A DNA stretch of 64,000 bases, taken from Hyphomicrobium sp. NDB2Meth4. GTDB taxonomy: Bacteria; Pseudomonadota; Alphaproteobacteria; Rhizobiales; Hyphomicrobiaceae. The position numbers and the translations under genes are program-made. The stretch lies in the NCBI RefSeq assembly GCF_900117445.1, contig NZ_FPEJ01000001.1:1209243-1273242 (forward strand), written 5' to 3'. A model generated the notes under the pieces. That model saw only the letters and a list, made by a program, of their open reading frames with translations, made no database searches and was not told the DNA's origin. Positions 47,794 through 55,755 of the stretch are shown here, in pieces (the stretch's first letter is position 1; every line of letters starts with the position of its first letter).

Positions 47794-47829
47794 AAGAATA
47801 ACGCGGCCACTGGCCGCGTTATTCTTTTT
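47794..47829 (+). terminator. Intrinsic terminator after csbD-like gene
   Basis: AAGAATAACGCGGCC (47794-47808) and GGCCGCGTTATTCTT (47812-47826) form a perfect 15-bp stem with loop ACT, followed by T residues. Confidence 0.92.
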
Positions 47830-47931
47830 GACCACAGGTAAAGCGCTAAATCGCCCTACCCCCCGCCCGCCCCTTGTGACGGGCCTCGACTCGATTCCAC
47901 AATGGAACGAGGCTTGGCTGGGGGGTCAGCG

Positions 47932-48303
47932 ATGAAAACATTCGATGCTACTACGCTCACCGAGACGGCAGTTTCGCAGGACAAGCGCCGTTTTCAGCTC
48001 ACTTTCGTGAACTCCAAGGGTGAGGAGTGCGAACTCAGCATTCCTGCCGGACTGGCCGCAGATCTCGTGCCGGTTCTGGAAGCGATTGCCGCCATGGCGC
48101 CCCGCGCCGGTGCGGTTGCGGAAATGACCCGTCTGCCGAAGACCTGCTCGGTCGGTCATGCAACCGGAGAGCGGATGGTGCTTCTCCGGTTTGACGATGA
48201 CGCCCCATACGCCATCGAGCTTGAGGTGGCTCAGGCCTTAGCCGAGCAACTCCAGGAACAAAGCGACGAATTGAGCGACACTTCCCGCCCCGCCCTGCAC
48301 TAA
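47932..48303 (+). CDS. Hypothetical protein, 123 aa
   Basis: MKTFDATTLTETAVSQDKRR at the start leads into a compact alpha/beta pattern (FQLTFVNSKGEECELSIPAG, RMVLLRFDDDAPYAIELEVA) with no recognised domain or membrane segment. A GGGGGTCAGCG stretch precedes the ATG at 47932, which is preferred over the in-frame start at 47902. Function unknown. Confidence 0.6.
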   Translation: MKTFDATTLTETAVSQDKRRFQLTFVNSKGEECELSIPAGLAADLVPVLEAIAAMAPRAGAVAEMTRLPKTCSVGHATGERMVLLRFDDDAPYAIELEVAQALAEQLQEQSDELSDTSRPALH

Positions 48304-48481
48304 CGGTGGAAACATCGAAACGATTGATATGGCTTAGCAAAAGCAGCCATGCGCTGAGCAGTTGCGCCGGTTTCCAGCCCTGCGAAATGCCAAATTTTCC
48401 CGGTCCAGTGTAATCGGTGTCACTGACATTCCCGCACGCGTTGTACTAAGTTCCGCGCCATCCTCCGGTTGAGCAGGGCGC

Positions 48482-48892
48482 ATGCGAACCCCTTTGGAAG
48501 TCACAGAAACGCTGCTGAGCAAGTGGCAGGCTGATCCCGCAGGCTGCATGGCGGCTTACGTGGACCCAGACATCGTCTACACGCTCAACGTTTCACCTGA
48601 CGCTTTGCTGCTCGGGGGGGAGACGCGCGGCCGTGACAGCGTCACCGCGAAGATGCTCGGCATTCGCGAGCAGTTCGATTACCTCGTTTTCAAGCCGCGC
48701 ATCTTCTCCGTAAGCGGAGATGTCGTGCGCACACGCATCGAGTTCGTCTACCGGCACAAGCCCAGCGGTGAGCTTCTCTCGGGACAGATGCGCTCGGTGT
48801 TCACGGTGCGCGACGGGCTGGTCGTCCGGGTGGATGAGTTCGTCGACGCCGCCTTGATCGAAACCTTCATGCGGCTGTTTGGCCAAAATTGA
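48482..48892 (+). CDS. NTF2-like (SnoaL-type) protein
   Basis: 136 residues in the SnoaL/NTF2 cone fold: DPDIVYTLNVSPDALLLGGE, then RGRDSVTAKMLGIREQFDYL, RTRIEFVYRHKPSGELLSG and DGLVVRVDEFVDAALIETFM. Such proteins bind small ligands or have isomerase activity; the role is unknown. It is preceded by an AT-poor gap and followed by the GGDEF gene, 155 bases on. Confidence 0.8.
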   Translation: MRTPLEVTETLLSKWQADPAGCMAAYVDPDIVYTLNVSPDALLLGGETRGRDSVTAKMLGIREQFDYLVFKPRIFSVSGDVVRTRIEFVYRHKPSGELLSGQMRSVFTVRDGLVVRVDEFVDAALIETFMRLFGQN

Positions 48893-49047
48893 AAAAAGGC
48901 TTGAGCGAGCAGGGCAACTGTTCCTTTACGCTGTCTCTGCAACCCATCATCGCGCATCGCGACGGATACGAATCCGCATCTGCTCTGCGGATAAGATTCA
49001 AATCAGGGTTCTAGCGATCCAAGGTAAGCCAGCGATCCAAGGTCAGA

Positions 49048-50283
49048 ATGCCGTTTCTCGCGAGACGCCGACCGCTCCAGAATGCAGCCGTTGATCCGGA
49101 CTTCATCCGCATGCTGGATGAGGCGATCGCGCGCTTTCAGGCGTCCTACACAACCGTTTTTTCCGAGCGCCTCTGGCGGCGCTACGAGCAGGATACTGCG
49201 GATGACCGCCAGCGCCACCTCGAGTTCACGATGGCGTTCGGTGGTATCGCCTTCGTGCTTACTGCGCTGACCGATTTTGCCTTTCTGCCCGACATAGGTT
49301 TCGAGGGGATCTGGCTTCGCCTCGCTGCTCTGCCTGTGTGCGTTGTCGCGGCGATCGCAGCACGCCATGCCTCGCCGGATCTGCGCGAAAAGCTGGTTGT
49401 CGCGAGCGGCACATTCCTTGCCATCGTGCTCACATGCGTACCGCTTCTCTCTGCGGCGCCGTCGGCCCCCGCAGCGTTCATGTCGCCGCTCTTTGGCCTC
49501 GCATTCGGCAACACTACGGTCGTTCCACGATTCCGTCTCGCCTGCATTTCGACTGTCATCTGTTGTCTCGCGATGGCCGCCGCCGCCTTGTGGCAAGGTC
49601 CACTCGGCTGGGCCGTTTGCATCGAGGTAATGCTCGTTGGAGCCTTCAGTCTGCTCGCCAACTATCGCATCCAGCGTCATGAGCGGTTCGAGTATCTGCT
49701 CAGCGCGCGCGAGGCGCAGCGTACGGCGGCACTCAACGCCGATCGCGAATTGCTCAAGACGCTCTCCGACACGGATGAGCTGACGGGCCTCGCCAACCGC
49801 GGTGCCTCGAATCGTCACTGCGCGGCGATTTTCGACAATCCCGACAACTTCGGTATGCCGGTAACCGTCCTGCTCGCCGACGTCGACCACTTCAAAGCCT
49901 ACAATGACCACTACGGTCATCTCGCCGGCGATGAATGTCTGCGTCTCGTCGCCAGTGCCATCGCATCCGGAATCCGTGGCAGGAGCGACCTGGTTGCCCG
50001 CTTCGGCGGCGAGGAATTCATCGCTTGCCTCCTCGGCGTCGACGCCGATCAGGCGCGCATCCTGGGCGAGCGCCTCTGCTCCGCTGTGCGCGACCTGAAC
50101 ATCCGCCATCTCGGCCGCCACGACGGCCTGCCGTACGTGACCATCAGCGTCGGCATTGCCACCGCGACGGTCTCCCCATCGCTCACCGTCGAGGCGATGA
50201 TCGACGCCGCCGACCGGGCGCTGTATCAAGCCAAGAACGGCGGTCGCAATCGCCTTGAGGCGACCTATCTCGACGCTGCGTGA
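49048..50283 (+). CDS. Membrane diguanylate cyclase (GGDEF)
   Basis: 411 residues. The N-terminal half has about six membrane segments (FTMAFGGIAFVLTALTDFAFL through WAVCIEVMLVGAFSLLANY). A short linker leads to one GGDEF domain: TDELTGLANRGASNRH, LLADVDHFKAYNDHYGH and the active-site GGEEF at 320-324. The motif suggests it makes cyclic-di-GMP. The inhibitory RxxD site five residues upstream is not in its usual form (GRSD at the matching place, with Arg displaced by one), so product feedback may be weak or absent. No EAL domain is present. Confidence 0.92.
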   Translation: MPFLARRRPLQNAAVDPDFIRMLDEAIARFQASYTTVFSERLWRRYEQDTADDRQRHLEFTMAFGGIAFVLTALTDFAFLPDIGFEGIWLRLAALPVCVVAAIAARHASPDLREKLVVASGTFLAIVLTCVPLLSAAPSAPAAFMSPLFGLAFGNTTVVPRFRLACISTVICCLAMAAAALWQGPLGWAVCIEVMLVGAFSLLANYRIQRHERFEYLLSAREAQRTAALNADRELLKTLSDTDELTGLANRGASNRHCAAIFDNPDNFGMPVTVLLADVDHFKAYNDHYGHLAGDECLRLVASAIASGIRGRSDLVARFGGEEFIACLLGVDADQARILGERLCSAVRDLNIRHLGRHDGLPYVTISVGIATATVSPSLTVEAMIDAADRALYQAKNGGRNRLEATYLDAA

Positions 50284-50316
50284 CGAATACGCGGCATCCC
50301 TCGACGGTGGAAACCA

Positions 50317-51060
50317 ATGCGTCTCATCTTTCGCACCGCGCTGACGCCGCTCGCGCTGCTGCTTCTCGCCACGCTGGCGCGCGCCGGATCGCCTGCGCCT
50401 GCTTCTTGGCGCGATGACTACGTAACGCGCCTCGAAGCGCTCGCGCTGCTGCAGACGCTCAACGTCGAGTTGCTGTCCAACGACAGCGCCACGCTCACTC
50501 TCGACCGCTGGTGCGCCACGCACGCCCTTGCCTCACCCGCGCGCATCATCGCCGAGCGCGTCACGAGCGCCGATGAGCCGCCGACGCCCGAGCAGCGCCA
50601 GCTTCTTCGCGTCAGCGCCACAGAGCCCGTCCGCTTCCGTCGCGTGCGTTTGAAGTGCGGCGACCACGTCCTCTCCGAGGCGCAGAACTGGTACGTCCCC
50701 TCGCGCCTCACGCCCGAGATGAACGCCACGCTCGACACCACCGACACCGCCTTCGGCCGCGTTGTGAAGCCGCTCGACTTCCGCCGCCGCACGCTATCGG
50801 CAAAGCTGCTATGGTCGCCGCTACCCGACGGCTGGGAGATGCGCGCCGCCAACGACAACACGCCACTCTCCGCCGCCCCCGCAAACGGCACCCTGCAGAT
50901 CCCGCACGAGGTCCTGCAGCACCGCGCCATCCTCACGTTGCCCAACGGCACGCCCATCAGTCAGGTGACGGAAACCTACACCGCCGACACGCTCGCCTTC
51001 CCCGACCCGCAGCCGCCGCCCCCAGCAACAGCGCAACCGCACACGGAGCGCGCCGAATGA
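50317..51060 (+). CDS. Exported chorismate-lyase-like protein
   Basis: 247 residues. A signal peptide (MRLIFRTALTPLALLLLATLA) is followed by a domain with chorismate-lyase/UTRA-like features: RFRRVRLKCGDHVLSEAQNW, YVPSRLTPEMNATLDTTDTAFGRVV and LDFRRRTLSAKLLW. A Pro-rich tail (PDPQPPPPATAQPH) ends the protein. An exported form of this fold is unusual; a normal UbiC is cytosolic. The substrate is unknown. It overlaps the following gene by four bases (ATGA), which suggests that the two are co-translated. Confidence 0.75.
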   Translation: MRLIFRTALTPLALLLLATLARAGSPAPASWRDDYVTRLEALALLQTLNVELLSNDSATLTLDRWCATHALASPARIIAERVTSADEPPTPEQRQLLRVSATEPVRFRRVRLKCGDHVLSEAQNWYVPSRLTPEMNATLDTTDTAFGRVVKPLDFRRRTLSAKLLWSPLPDGWEMRAANDNTPLSAAPANGTLQIPHEVLQHRAILTLPNGTPISQVTETYTADTLAFPDPQPPPPATAQPHTERAE

Positions 51061-52784
51061 TCAGGTTCCGGCGGCTCTTCGAACTCGTCTCCGACGCCGA
51101 CCGCCGCCGCTTCGCCGAAGCCTCCGACCTGTTCCGCGCCGCCTTCCCCTACGAGGCCGAAGCGATCGACCGCATCGCCTACATGCTGCTCAACCGCCGC
51201 TCCATCACCTTCGACCCGATCCTGCTGCTCTCCACCGACGCCCGCGACCGCATCACCGGCCTCGCCTTCGTCTACTACTTCTCCGAGCTCAACTACGGCT
51301 ACCTGCAGTACTTCGCCTCCGACCCGCGCCGCCCCGCCCGCGGCATCGGCATCGCCCTCTACGAAGCCCTGCGCGAACTGCTCGCCGCCCGCGGTGCCAA
51401 AGGCATGTTCCTCGACGTGCCCCCCGCCGAGCCCGAAAAGCTGAAAGACAAATCGCGCGCCGCCATCAACCGCCGCCGCCTGCGCTTCTACGCCCGCTAC
51501 GACGTGCAGAAGGTGCTCGGCACGCTCTGGGACGTCGACGCCAACCCGCGCAACGACGGCTACCTGACGACGCTGCTGTTCGACCCGCTCGGCCGCAAGC
51601 CCATGTTGCCCAAATCCGACGCCCGCGCCGTCGTCCGCAACATCCTGGTGGACCAGTACGCGTTCGAGTCCGACGACCCCTTCGTCATGCGCATCGTCGG
51701 CTCCTTCGCCGACAACCCCGTCCGCCTCGCCCCCATCGGCACCCAGCCCGAGCGCGCCGTCCCCACGCGCGGCAAATACCTGCTGCCCATCAAGATGGTC
51801 GTCTCCGAGCGCCACAACATCCATCACCTGCGCGAGAAGGGCTACGTCGAGCGCCCCGTGCGCGTCGCCGCCATCCTCAAGGGCCTCGAAGGCCTCCCCA
51901 TCGAGCGCGTCGCCACCCGCCACTTCGGCGAGGATCACCTCACCGCCGTGCACACGCCCGCCCTCGTCGGCTACCTGAAGGCCATGGGCCAGAAGCTCGA
52001 CGACAAGGCGCTGATCTACCCCGAAGTCTTCCCCATCCGCCGCCCCGACCGCATCCCCCGCGCGCTCGAAGACCGCGCCGGCTACTTCTGCGCCGACACC
52101 TTCACGCCGCTGACGCGCAACGTCTTCGCCGCCGCCCGCGACGCCGCCAACGTCGCCCTCACCGGCGCCACGCTGGTCGAAAAGGGCGAGCGCTTCGTCT
52201 ATGCGCTGTGCCGCCCGCCCGGCCACCACGCCGAGCGCCGCATCTACGGCGGCTTCTGCTTCCTGAACAATTCGGCCATCGCCGCGCACTATCTCTCGCG
52301 CCACGGCCCCGTCGCCCTGCTCGACATCGACTATCACCACGGCAACGGCGGCCAGGACATCTTCTACGCGCGCCCCGACGTGCTCACGGTGTCGATCCAC
52401 GGCCACCCCAGCCACGCCTACCCGAACTTCTCCGGCTATGCCGACGAGCGCGGCGAAGGCAACGGCCTCGGCTTCAACCACAATTTCCCACTCGAGCCGC
52501 CGGTCGACGATGATCGCTATATGATCGTGCTCGACCGCGCCCTCGCCGTCATACGCAACTTCAAGCCGCGCTTCCTCGTGCTCTCCATCGGCTTCGACAT
52601 CATGCGCGGTGACCCGACCGGCTCATTCGCGCTGACGAATGCGGGCATGCAGCGCATCGGCAAACGCATCGGCCGCTTCGGCGCCCCGACGCTGATCGTG
52701 CAGGAAGGCGGCTACGCCCTCGGCAACCTGCGCTCCGGCTCCCACGCCTTCTTCACCGGCATCGCCGAAGCCTGGCACGACTGA
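51057..52784 (+). CDS. Fusion of a GNAT acetyltransferase with a histone-deacetylase-family amidohydrolase
   Basis: 575 residues. Residues ~1-190 form a GNAT-type domain (DPRRPARGIGIALYEALREL is the acetyl-CoA loop). Residues ~250-575 are a histone deacetylase or acetylpolyamine-amidohydrolase domain: the His pair in CRPPGHHAERRIYGGFCFLNN (390-391) and the metal site DIDYHHGNG (D423, D425, H427, H428) are intact. One polypeptide therefore has a domain that adds acetyl groups and one that removes them. It has no signal peptide. It starts by ATGA overlap with the gene before it. The natural substrate is unknown; an acetylated amine is likely for the deacetylase part. Confidence 0.9.
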   Translation: MIRFRRLFELVSDADRRRFAEASDLFRAAFPYEAEAIDRIAYMLLNRRSITFDPILLLSTDARDRITGLAFVYYFSELNYGYLQYFASDPRRPARGIGIALYEALRELLAARGAKGMFLDVPPAEPEKLKDKSRAAINRRRLRFYARYDVQKVLGTLWDVDANPRNDGYLTTLLFDPLGRKPMLPKSDARAVVRNILVDQYAFESDDPFVMRIVGSFADNPVRLAPIGTQPERAVPTRGKYLLPIKMVVSERHNIHHLREKGYVERPVRVAAILKGLEGLPIERVATRHFGEDHLTAVHTPALVGYLKAMGQKLDDKALIYPEVFPIRRPDRIPRALEDRAGYFCADTFTPLTRNVFAAARDAANVALTGATLVEKGERFVYALCRPPGHHAERRIYGGFCFLNNSAIAAHYLSRHGPVALLDIDYHHGNGGQDIFYARPDVLTVSIHGHPSHAYPNFSGYADERGEGNGLGFNHNFPLEPPVDDDRYMIVLDRALAVIRNFKPRFLVLSIGFDIMRGDPTGSFALTNAGMQRIGKRIGRFGAPTLIVQEGGYALGNLRSGSHAFFTGIAEAWHD

Positions 52785-52788
52785 CTTT

Positions 52789-52848
52789 GGGCAATGGGCA
52801 CTCGGCAATCGGCATTGGGGCGCCGCGATTGCCTAATGCCTATTGCCC
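52789..52848. repeat. Hairpin repeat, copy 1 of 2 in this part of the window
   Basis: It opens GGGCAATGGGCACTCGGCAA and closes GATTGCCTAATGCCTATTGC, so the ends are imperfect inverted repeats. A near copy is at 56345-56407, on the other side of the nuclease-kinase-receiver operon. Confidence 0.8.
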
Positions 52849-52963
52849 GCACTCCACGCTTGATCCCCGCGCCGAAATTTCGTGTGATCCGAACGTCGTT
52901 CCGACAGGGAGCCCGCGCCCGGCGCGCCGCTCTCCCGCTCGCATTTTTCACGGGGAGGATTTC

Positions 52964-53329
52964 ATGAAAATCTCTTGCGCAGTCCTGGCCGCCACGCTCG
53001 CCCTCGCGCCCACCGCGTCCTTCGCCTACGGCCTGCTGGATTCGATGAAGGACGACGAGACCTGCACGCAAGGCACGTCATTCCCGTCCAGCGTCATCGC
53101 CGCGTGTTCCCGCCTCATCGAGAACATCGACGGCGAGGTCATGCCGCGCATGAAGGGCGATCTCGACCTCTACTATCTCTATCGCGCGATCATGTACGAA
53201 GAGGGCGGCAAGAAGGAAAAGGCCTGCGCCGACGCGACCATGGCCGTCGCGCTGATCCCCAAGGCCAAGCCCGCCCACGGCAAGTGGCTCGTCACCGCCC
53301 AGAACGTCGTCAAAAACAACTGCGGCTGA
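52964..53329 (+). CDS. Small exported protein, unknown
   Basis: 121 residues. The signal peptide MKISCAVLAATLALAPTASF ends near FAYG. The mature part is a helical, TPR-like segment (AACSRLIENIDGEVMPRMKG, DLYYLYRAIMYEEGGKKEKACADATMAVAL) with four Cys. GGGGAGG lies 7-8 bases before the ATG. It resembles Sel1/TPR-like short periplasmic proteins, but I cannot assign it. It is convergent with the receiver gene. Confidence 0.72.
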   Translation: MKISCAVLAATLALAPTASFAYGLLDSMKDDETCTQGTSFPSSVIAACSRLIENIDGEVMPRMKGDLDLYYLYRAIMYEEGGKKEKACADATMAVALIPKAKPAHGKWLVTAQNVVKNNCG

Positions 53330-53398
53330 TCGAGGAAGTTCGCTCGCCTCCGGCTCAGCCACCTTTCGAGGCTGAGAGCCTGATTGACAGGGCGAAGG

Positions 53399-53983
53399 CT
53401 ACTTACCCTTTCTCCCCTTCCGAACTCCACTGGCAGGGGCCTTTGCGCTAATCCGGCTGCTTGCTTTCTTTAGGGGGGGCGCAGATGCGGGATTCCGCAC
53501 TTGATGCGAAGCTGCCCCTTCCGAATTTCCCCGTGCGCTCTTGCGTTTCATCTCAGCCTTACGCGTTGGATCATAAGCCAACACACCCAGAACTTCTTGT
53601 TTAAAAATGCTTGGGCGGCCCTTCGCTATGTAGGTGCACCCAATTTTGTCGCACTCTCGCTGGATCTCATCCAGCCTATGTACGGAGTAAACTATTATTT
53701 GGCGATCCCTATATCCTGCGTTTCGCGCTGCCCATGCGAGGTAAAGCCCTGGGTATTTTACATATAGTTCTCCGCGCTGCTTTGCCAACTCTCGCATTTC
53801 CTGCGGAATGGGAATGTTGAGATCAAAAATAATCATCCTAAATGGTTCGTCGGCCGTGAGGCGCGCCGCATCCCCTGCCGACTCTACAAAAGTCACACTG
53901 TAAGCTTGGGAAACCAAAAATTCTTCGAGCCACTCCAAGTAAATTGGCTCATCATCCACAATCAAAATAGCCTCTTGGGGCAT
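53399..53983 (-). CDS. Response-regulator receiver protein with basic tail
   Basis: 194 residues. The receiver has Asp10 and Asp11 (LIVDDEP), the phosphorylated Asp54 (IIFDLNIPIP), Ser100 (YSV) and Lys121 (IAKGRP), a full active set. There is an unusually long loop after Asp54 (QEMRELAKQRGELYVKYPG). The last ~55 residues are rich in Lys, Arg, Ala and Ser (KAEMKRKSARGN...GVRKGRKGK) and could touch nucleic acid, though no known output domain is present. It ends the operon nuclease-kinase-receiver; 13 bases separate it from the kinase gene. Codon use and GC are lower than in neighbouring genes. Confidence 0.85.
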   Translation of the reverse strand: MPQEAILIVDDEPIYLEWLEEFLVSQAYSVTFVESAGDAARLTADEPFRMIIFDLNIPIPQEMRELAKQRGELYVKYPGLYLAWAARNAGYRDRQIIVYSVHRLDEIQRECDKIGCTYIAKGRPSIFKQEVLGVLAYDPTRKAEMKRKSARGNSEGAASHQVRNPASAPPLKKASSRISAKAPASGVRKGRKGK

Positions 53984-53996
53984 GCGAACTACCTGC

Positions 53997-54725
53997 TTAA
54001 GATTGAACGGGGAAACGAATTAAAAAAGCGATGTCTCCAACCGGCGATGACGATTCGACCTCGATTGTGGCGCTGTGGAATAAATCTAGAATTCGTCGGC
54101 AAATGTAAAGCCCAAGGCCCGACCCGGATGCGAGTGTATCCCTTGCCTCCCGTCCACGAAAACCTAAATCAAAAAGTTGTTGCTGCTCCTCAACGGGGAT
54201 ATACATGCTGCGCCCCGAAACCCTCACCAGGAGTGCCCCAGTCTTCCGTTGCGTCCAAGTTCTTATCAAAATCTGTGTATTGCGCTTGCCGTACTTCACC
54301 CCATTGTCAAAGAGATTCATAAATACTTGTCGCAACAAATCAGCATTGCCTTCGACCCTAAATTGATCGTTCGGATTTTCGAGAAGAATTTCGATGTGTT
54401 TGGTTGCGCCCAGCTCTTGAAAAAACATTGCCGCTTGAATAATTATCTCCGGAACTAGGCAGGAACTCTTTACGTGATTGGCTGGGATAACGCCGCTTTC
54501 CCAGGCGGACATTTCCGAGAAGTAGGCTAAGTTTCGTACCAACACGATTGCTTGTTCAAGTTGAGCGCGCGCGGCATTTAGGCGTTGCTTGCTACGCGCC
54601 TGGGAAATCGTTCCGTCGACGAGATTGTCGAGCGTGCCGCAAACCCCGTTCAAGGGGTTTATGACTTGATGCACAAAATTGGCGAGAATGGCCAAGTCTA
54701 GCCCGTGTGGGGGAATGTCAGCCAT
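53997..54725 (-). CDS. Soluble histidine-kinase-like protein, no sensor domain, degenerate G1 box
   Basis: 242 residues. The phosphoacceptor box is FVHQVINPLNG (His19). The N box reads VFMNLFDNGVKYG (about 135-147) and the G2 box GSGLGLYICRRI (201-212). The usual G1 box D-x-G-x-G is replaced by SGRSMYIP (about 170-177), so the Asp that binds the adenine is missing. There are no membrane segments and no PAS or other sensor. It starts by an 8-base overlap with the nuclease gene upstream. It would serve the receiver encoded just downstream if it can still take or pass phosphate. A similar degenerate kinase could instead work as a scaffold or phosphatase. Confidence 0.82.
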   Translation of the reverse strand: MADIPPHGLDLAILANFVHQVINPLNGVCGTLDNLVDGTISQARSKQRLNAARAQLEQAIVLVRNLAYFSEMSAWESGVIPANHVKSSCLVPEIIIQAAMFFQELGATKHIEILLENPNDQFRVEGNADLLRQVFMNLFDNGVKYGKRNTQILIRTWTQRKTGALLVRVSGRSMYIPVEEQQQLFDLGFRGREARDTLASGSGLGLYICRRILDLFHSATIEVESSSPVGDIAFLIRFPVQS

Positions 54726-55755
54726 CAGAGCGCCTCACCGAAAACGCAACACCGGCTTCTTCCGTAGTCATCTCCAGATTTCCCCAGAATGAAAGCTCAC
54801 GGAGCAGGGCTAGAATTGAATCGTTGAGCTTTGAGGAAAGCCAGTTGCTGGTCGAGACTAGAAAGCCGCCGGCTGCAAAGGTCACGGTCAGCGTATCGGC
54901 GCCCTGCGCGCTCCTTATCGTAGTTACGAGGGCGCGGAGCACGCGGACATCTACTTGCGTGGGGGCTCCACTGAATGAGCACCAAGTATAACCGTCCGTG
55001 AGAACGTCTTTAAGGTAGTTTATTAGGTGGAGTTGACCATCCCTCATACCCGCTACGATCGAATCGAGTAGTTCGCCTAGGGCCGCAGCAAGTTCGAGTG
55101 TAGGCTTGTTATTTAAGCCGAACTCAGCCGCAGTGTATACCGACTGAATGGCCTTGGACATGTGGTTTGATAGGACAATAAGTGATCCTTGGTCAGCGGG
55201 TGAGCTATCGGTTAGGCGATACTTGAGAGTGAGCTTTGACTCGTGGCGAATGAGGTCCACGAGTTTGTGTCCAGGCCAACACCGAATAACAGGCCGGTCT
55301 TTACGAGCATTCCAACGGCTCACCTCATCGACGCATTGCGGACTGAAGGAAGAGGTAGTGACGAACAACAAGCAATCGGCGCCGTGATTGGTAGCATGCG
55401 CGGCCTTCTCAAAGACAAGAGGCCACGAGAGCGAAGTGCTATAACGCTTGCACTCGAAGTACCAGGTTTGAGACACCAGTTCGCCCGACAAATCCTGGAC
55501 GATATACAAACCTTGAAGGTCTCGGCCGGCGTCGGTACCGGGAGTACGCCAAACGAGGTTTCGCACGCCGCAGAGCATCAATAGATCATATGATAGATTC
55601 TCAAAAACTCTGGGGTCGAGTGCAATAAGTCTTTCTAACATGCTGGAGCTCGTTAGCTGCTGCATAGGGATTATGGACGGCTGCAGACGCAATGTGGATA
55701 CGCATCGGCAAGTAGCGTTCGGAGTGAAAGGAAAACCTGCTGCTGCAACCCTCAT
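54718..55755 (-). CDS. PD-(D/E)xK (Mrr-like) restriction-endonuclease-type protein
   Basis: 345 residues. The active-site pattern is GTDAGRDL (Asp79), then WYFECKRYS (Glu101, Lys103), the Mrr_cat layout, placed after a start helix (LDPRVFENLSYDLLMLCGV). The roughly 200-residue C-terminus (from about TLKYRLTDSSPADQGSLIVL on) has no domain I can name; parts of it read like helix pairs and a beta sheet. The gene heads the operon with the kinase and the receiver. The ATG at 55755 follows AAAGG; alternative starts at 55665 and 55641 are possible. The operon runs at about 40-50% GC by hand count of sample lines, against about 75% in one upstream line. It likely cuts DNA or RNA when triggered. Confidence 0.8.
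   Translation of the reverse strand: MRVAAAGFPFTPNATCRCVSTLRLQPSIIPMQQLTSSSMLERLIALDPRVFENLSYDLLMLCGVRNLVWRTPGTDAGRDLQGLYIVQDLSGELVSQTWYFECKRYSTSLSWPLVFEKAAHATNHGADCLLFVTTSSFSPQCVDEVSRWNARKDRPVIRCWPGHKLVDLIRHESKLTLKYRLTDSSPADQGSLIVLSNHMSKAIQSVYTAAEFGLNNKPTLELAAALGELLDSIVAGMRDGQLHLINYLKDVLTDGYTWCSFSGAPTQVDVRVLRALVTTIRSAQGADTLTVTFAAGGFLVSTSNWLSSKLNDSILALLRELSFWGNLEMTTEEAGVAFSVRRSDG

Noticed and set aside
50976..52481. Long minus-strand open frame of about 500 codons opposite the GNAT-deacetylase gene
   Set aside because: It is the complement of a strongly supported gene in a high-GC region, its residues are Val/Gly/Ala/Asp-heavy and no domain is visible.
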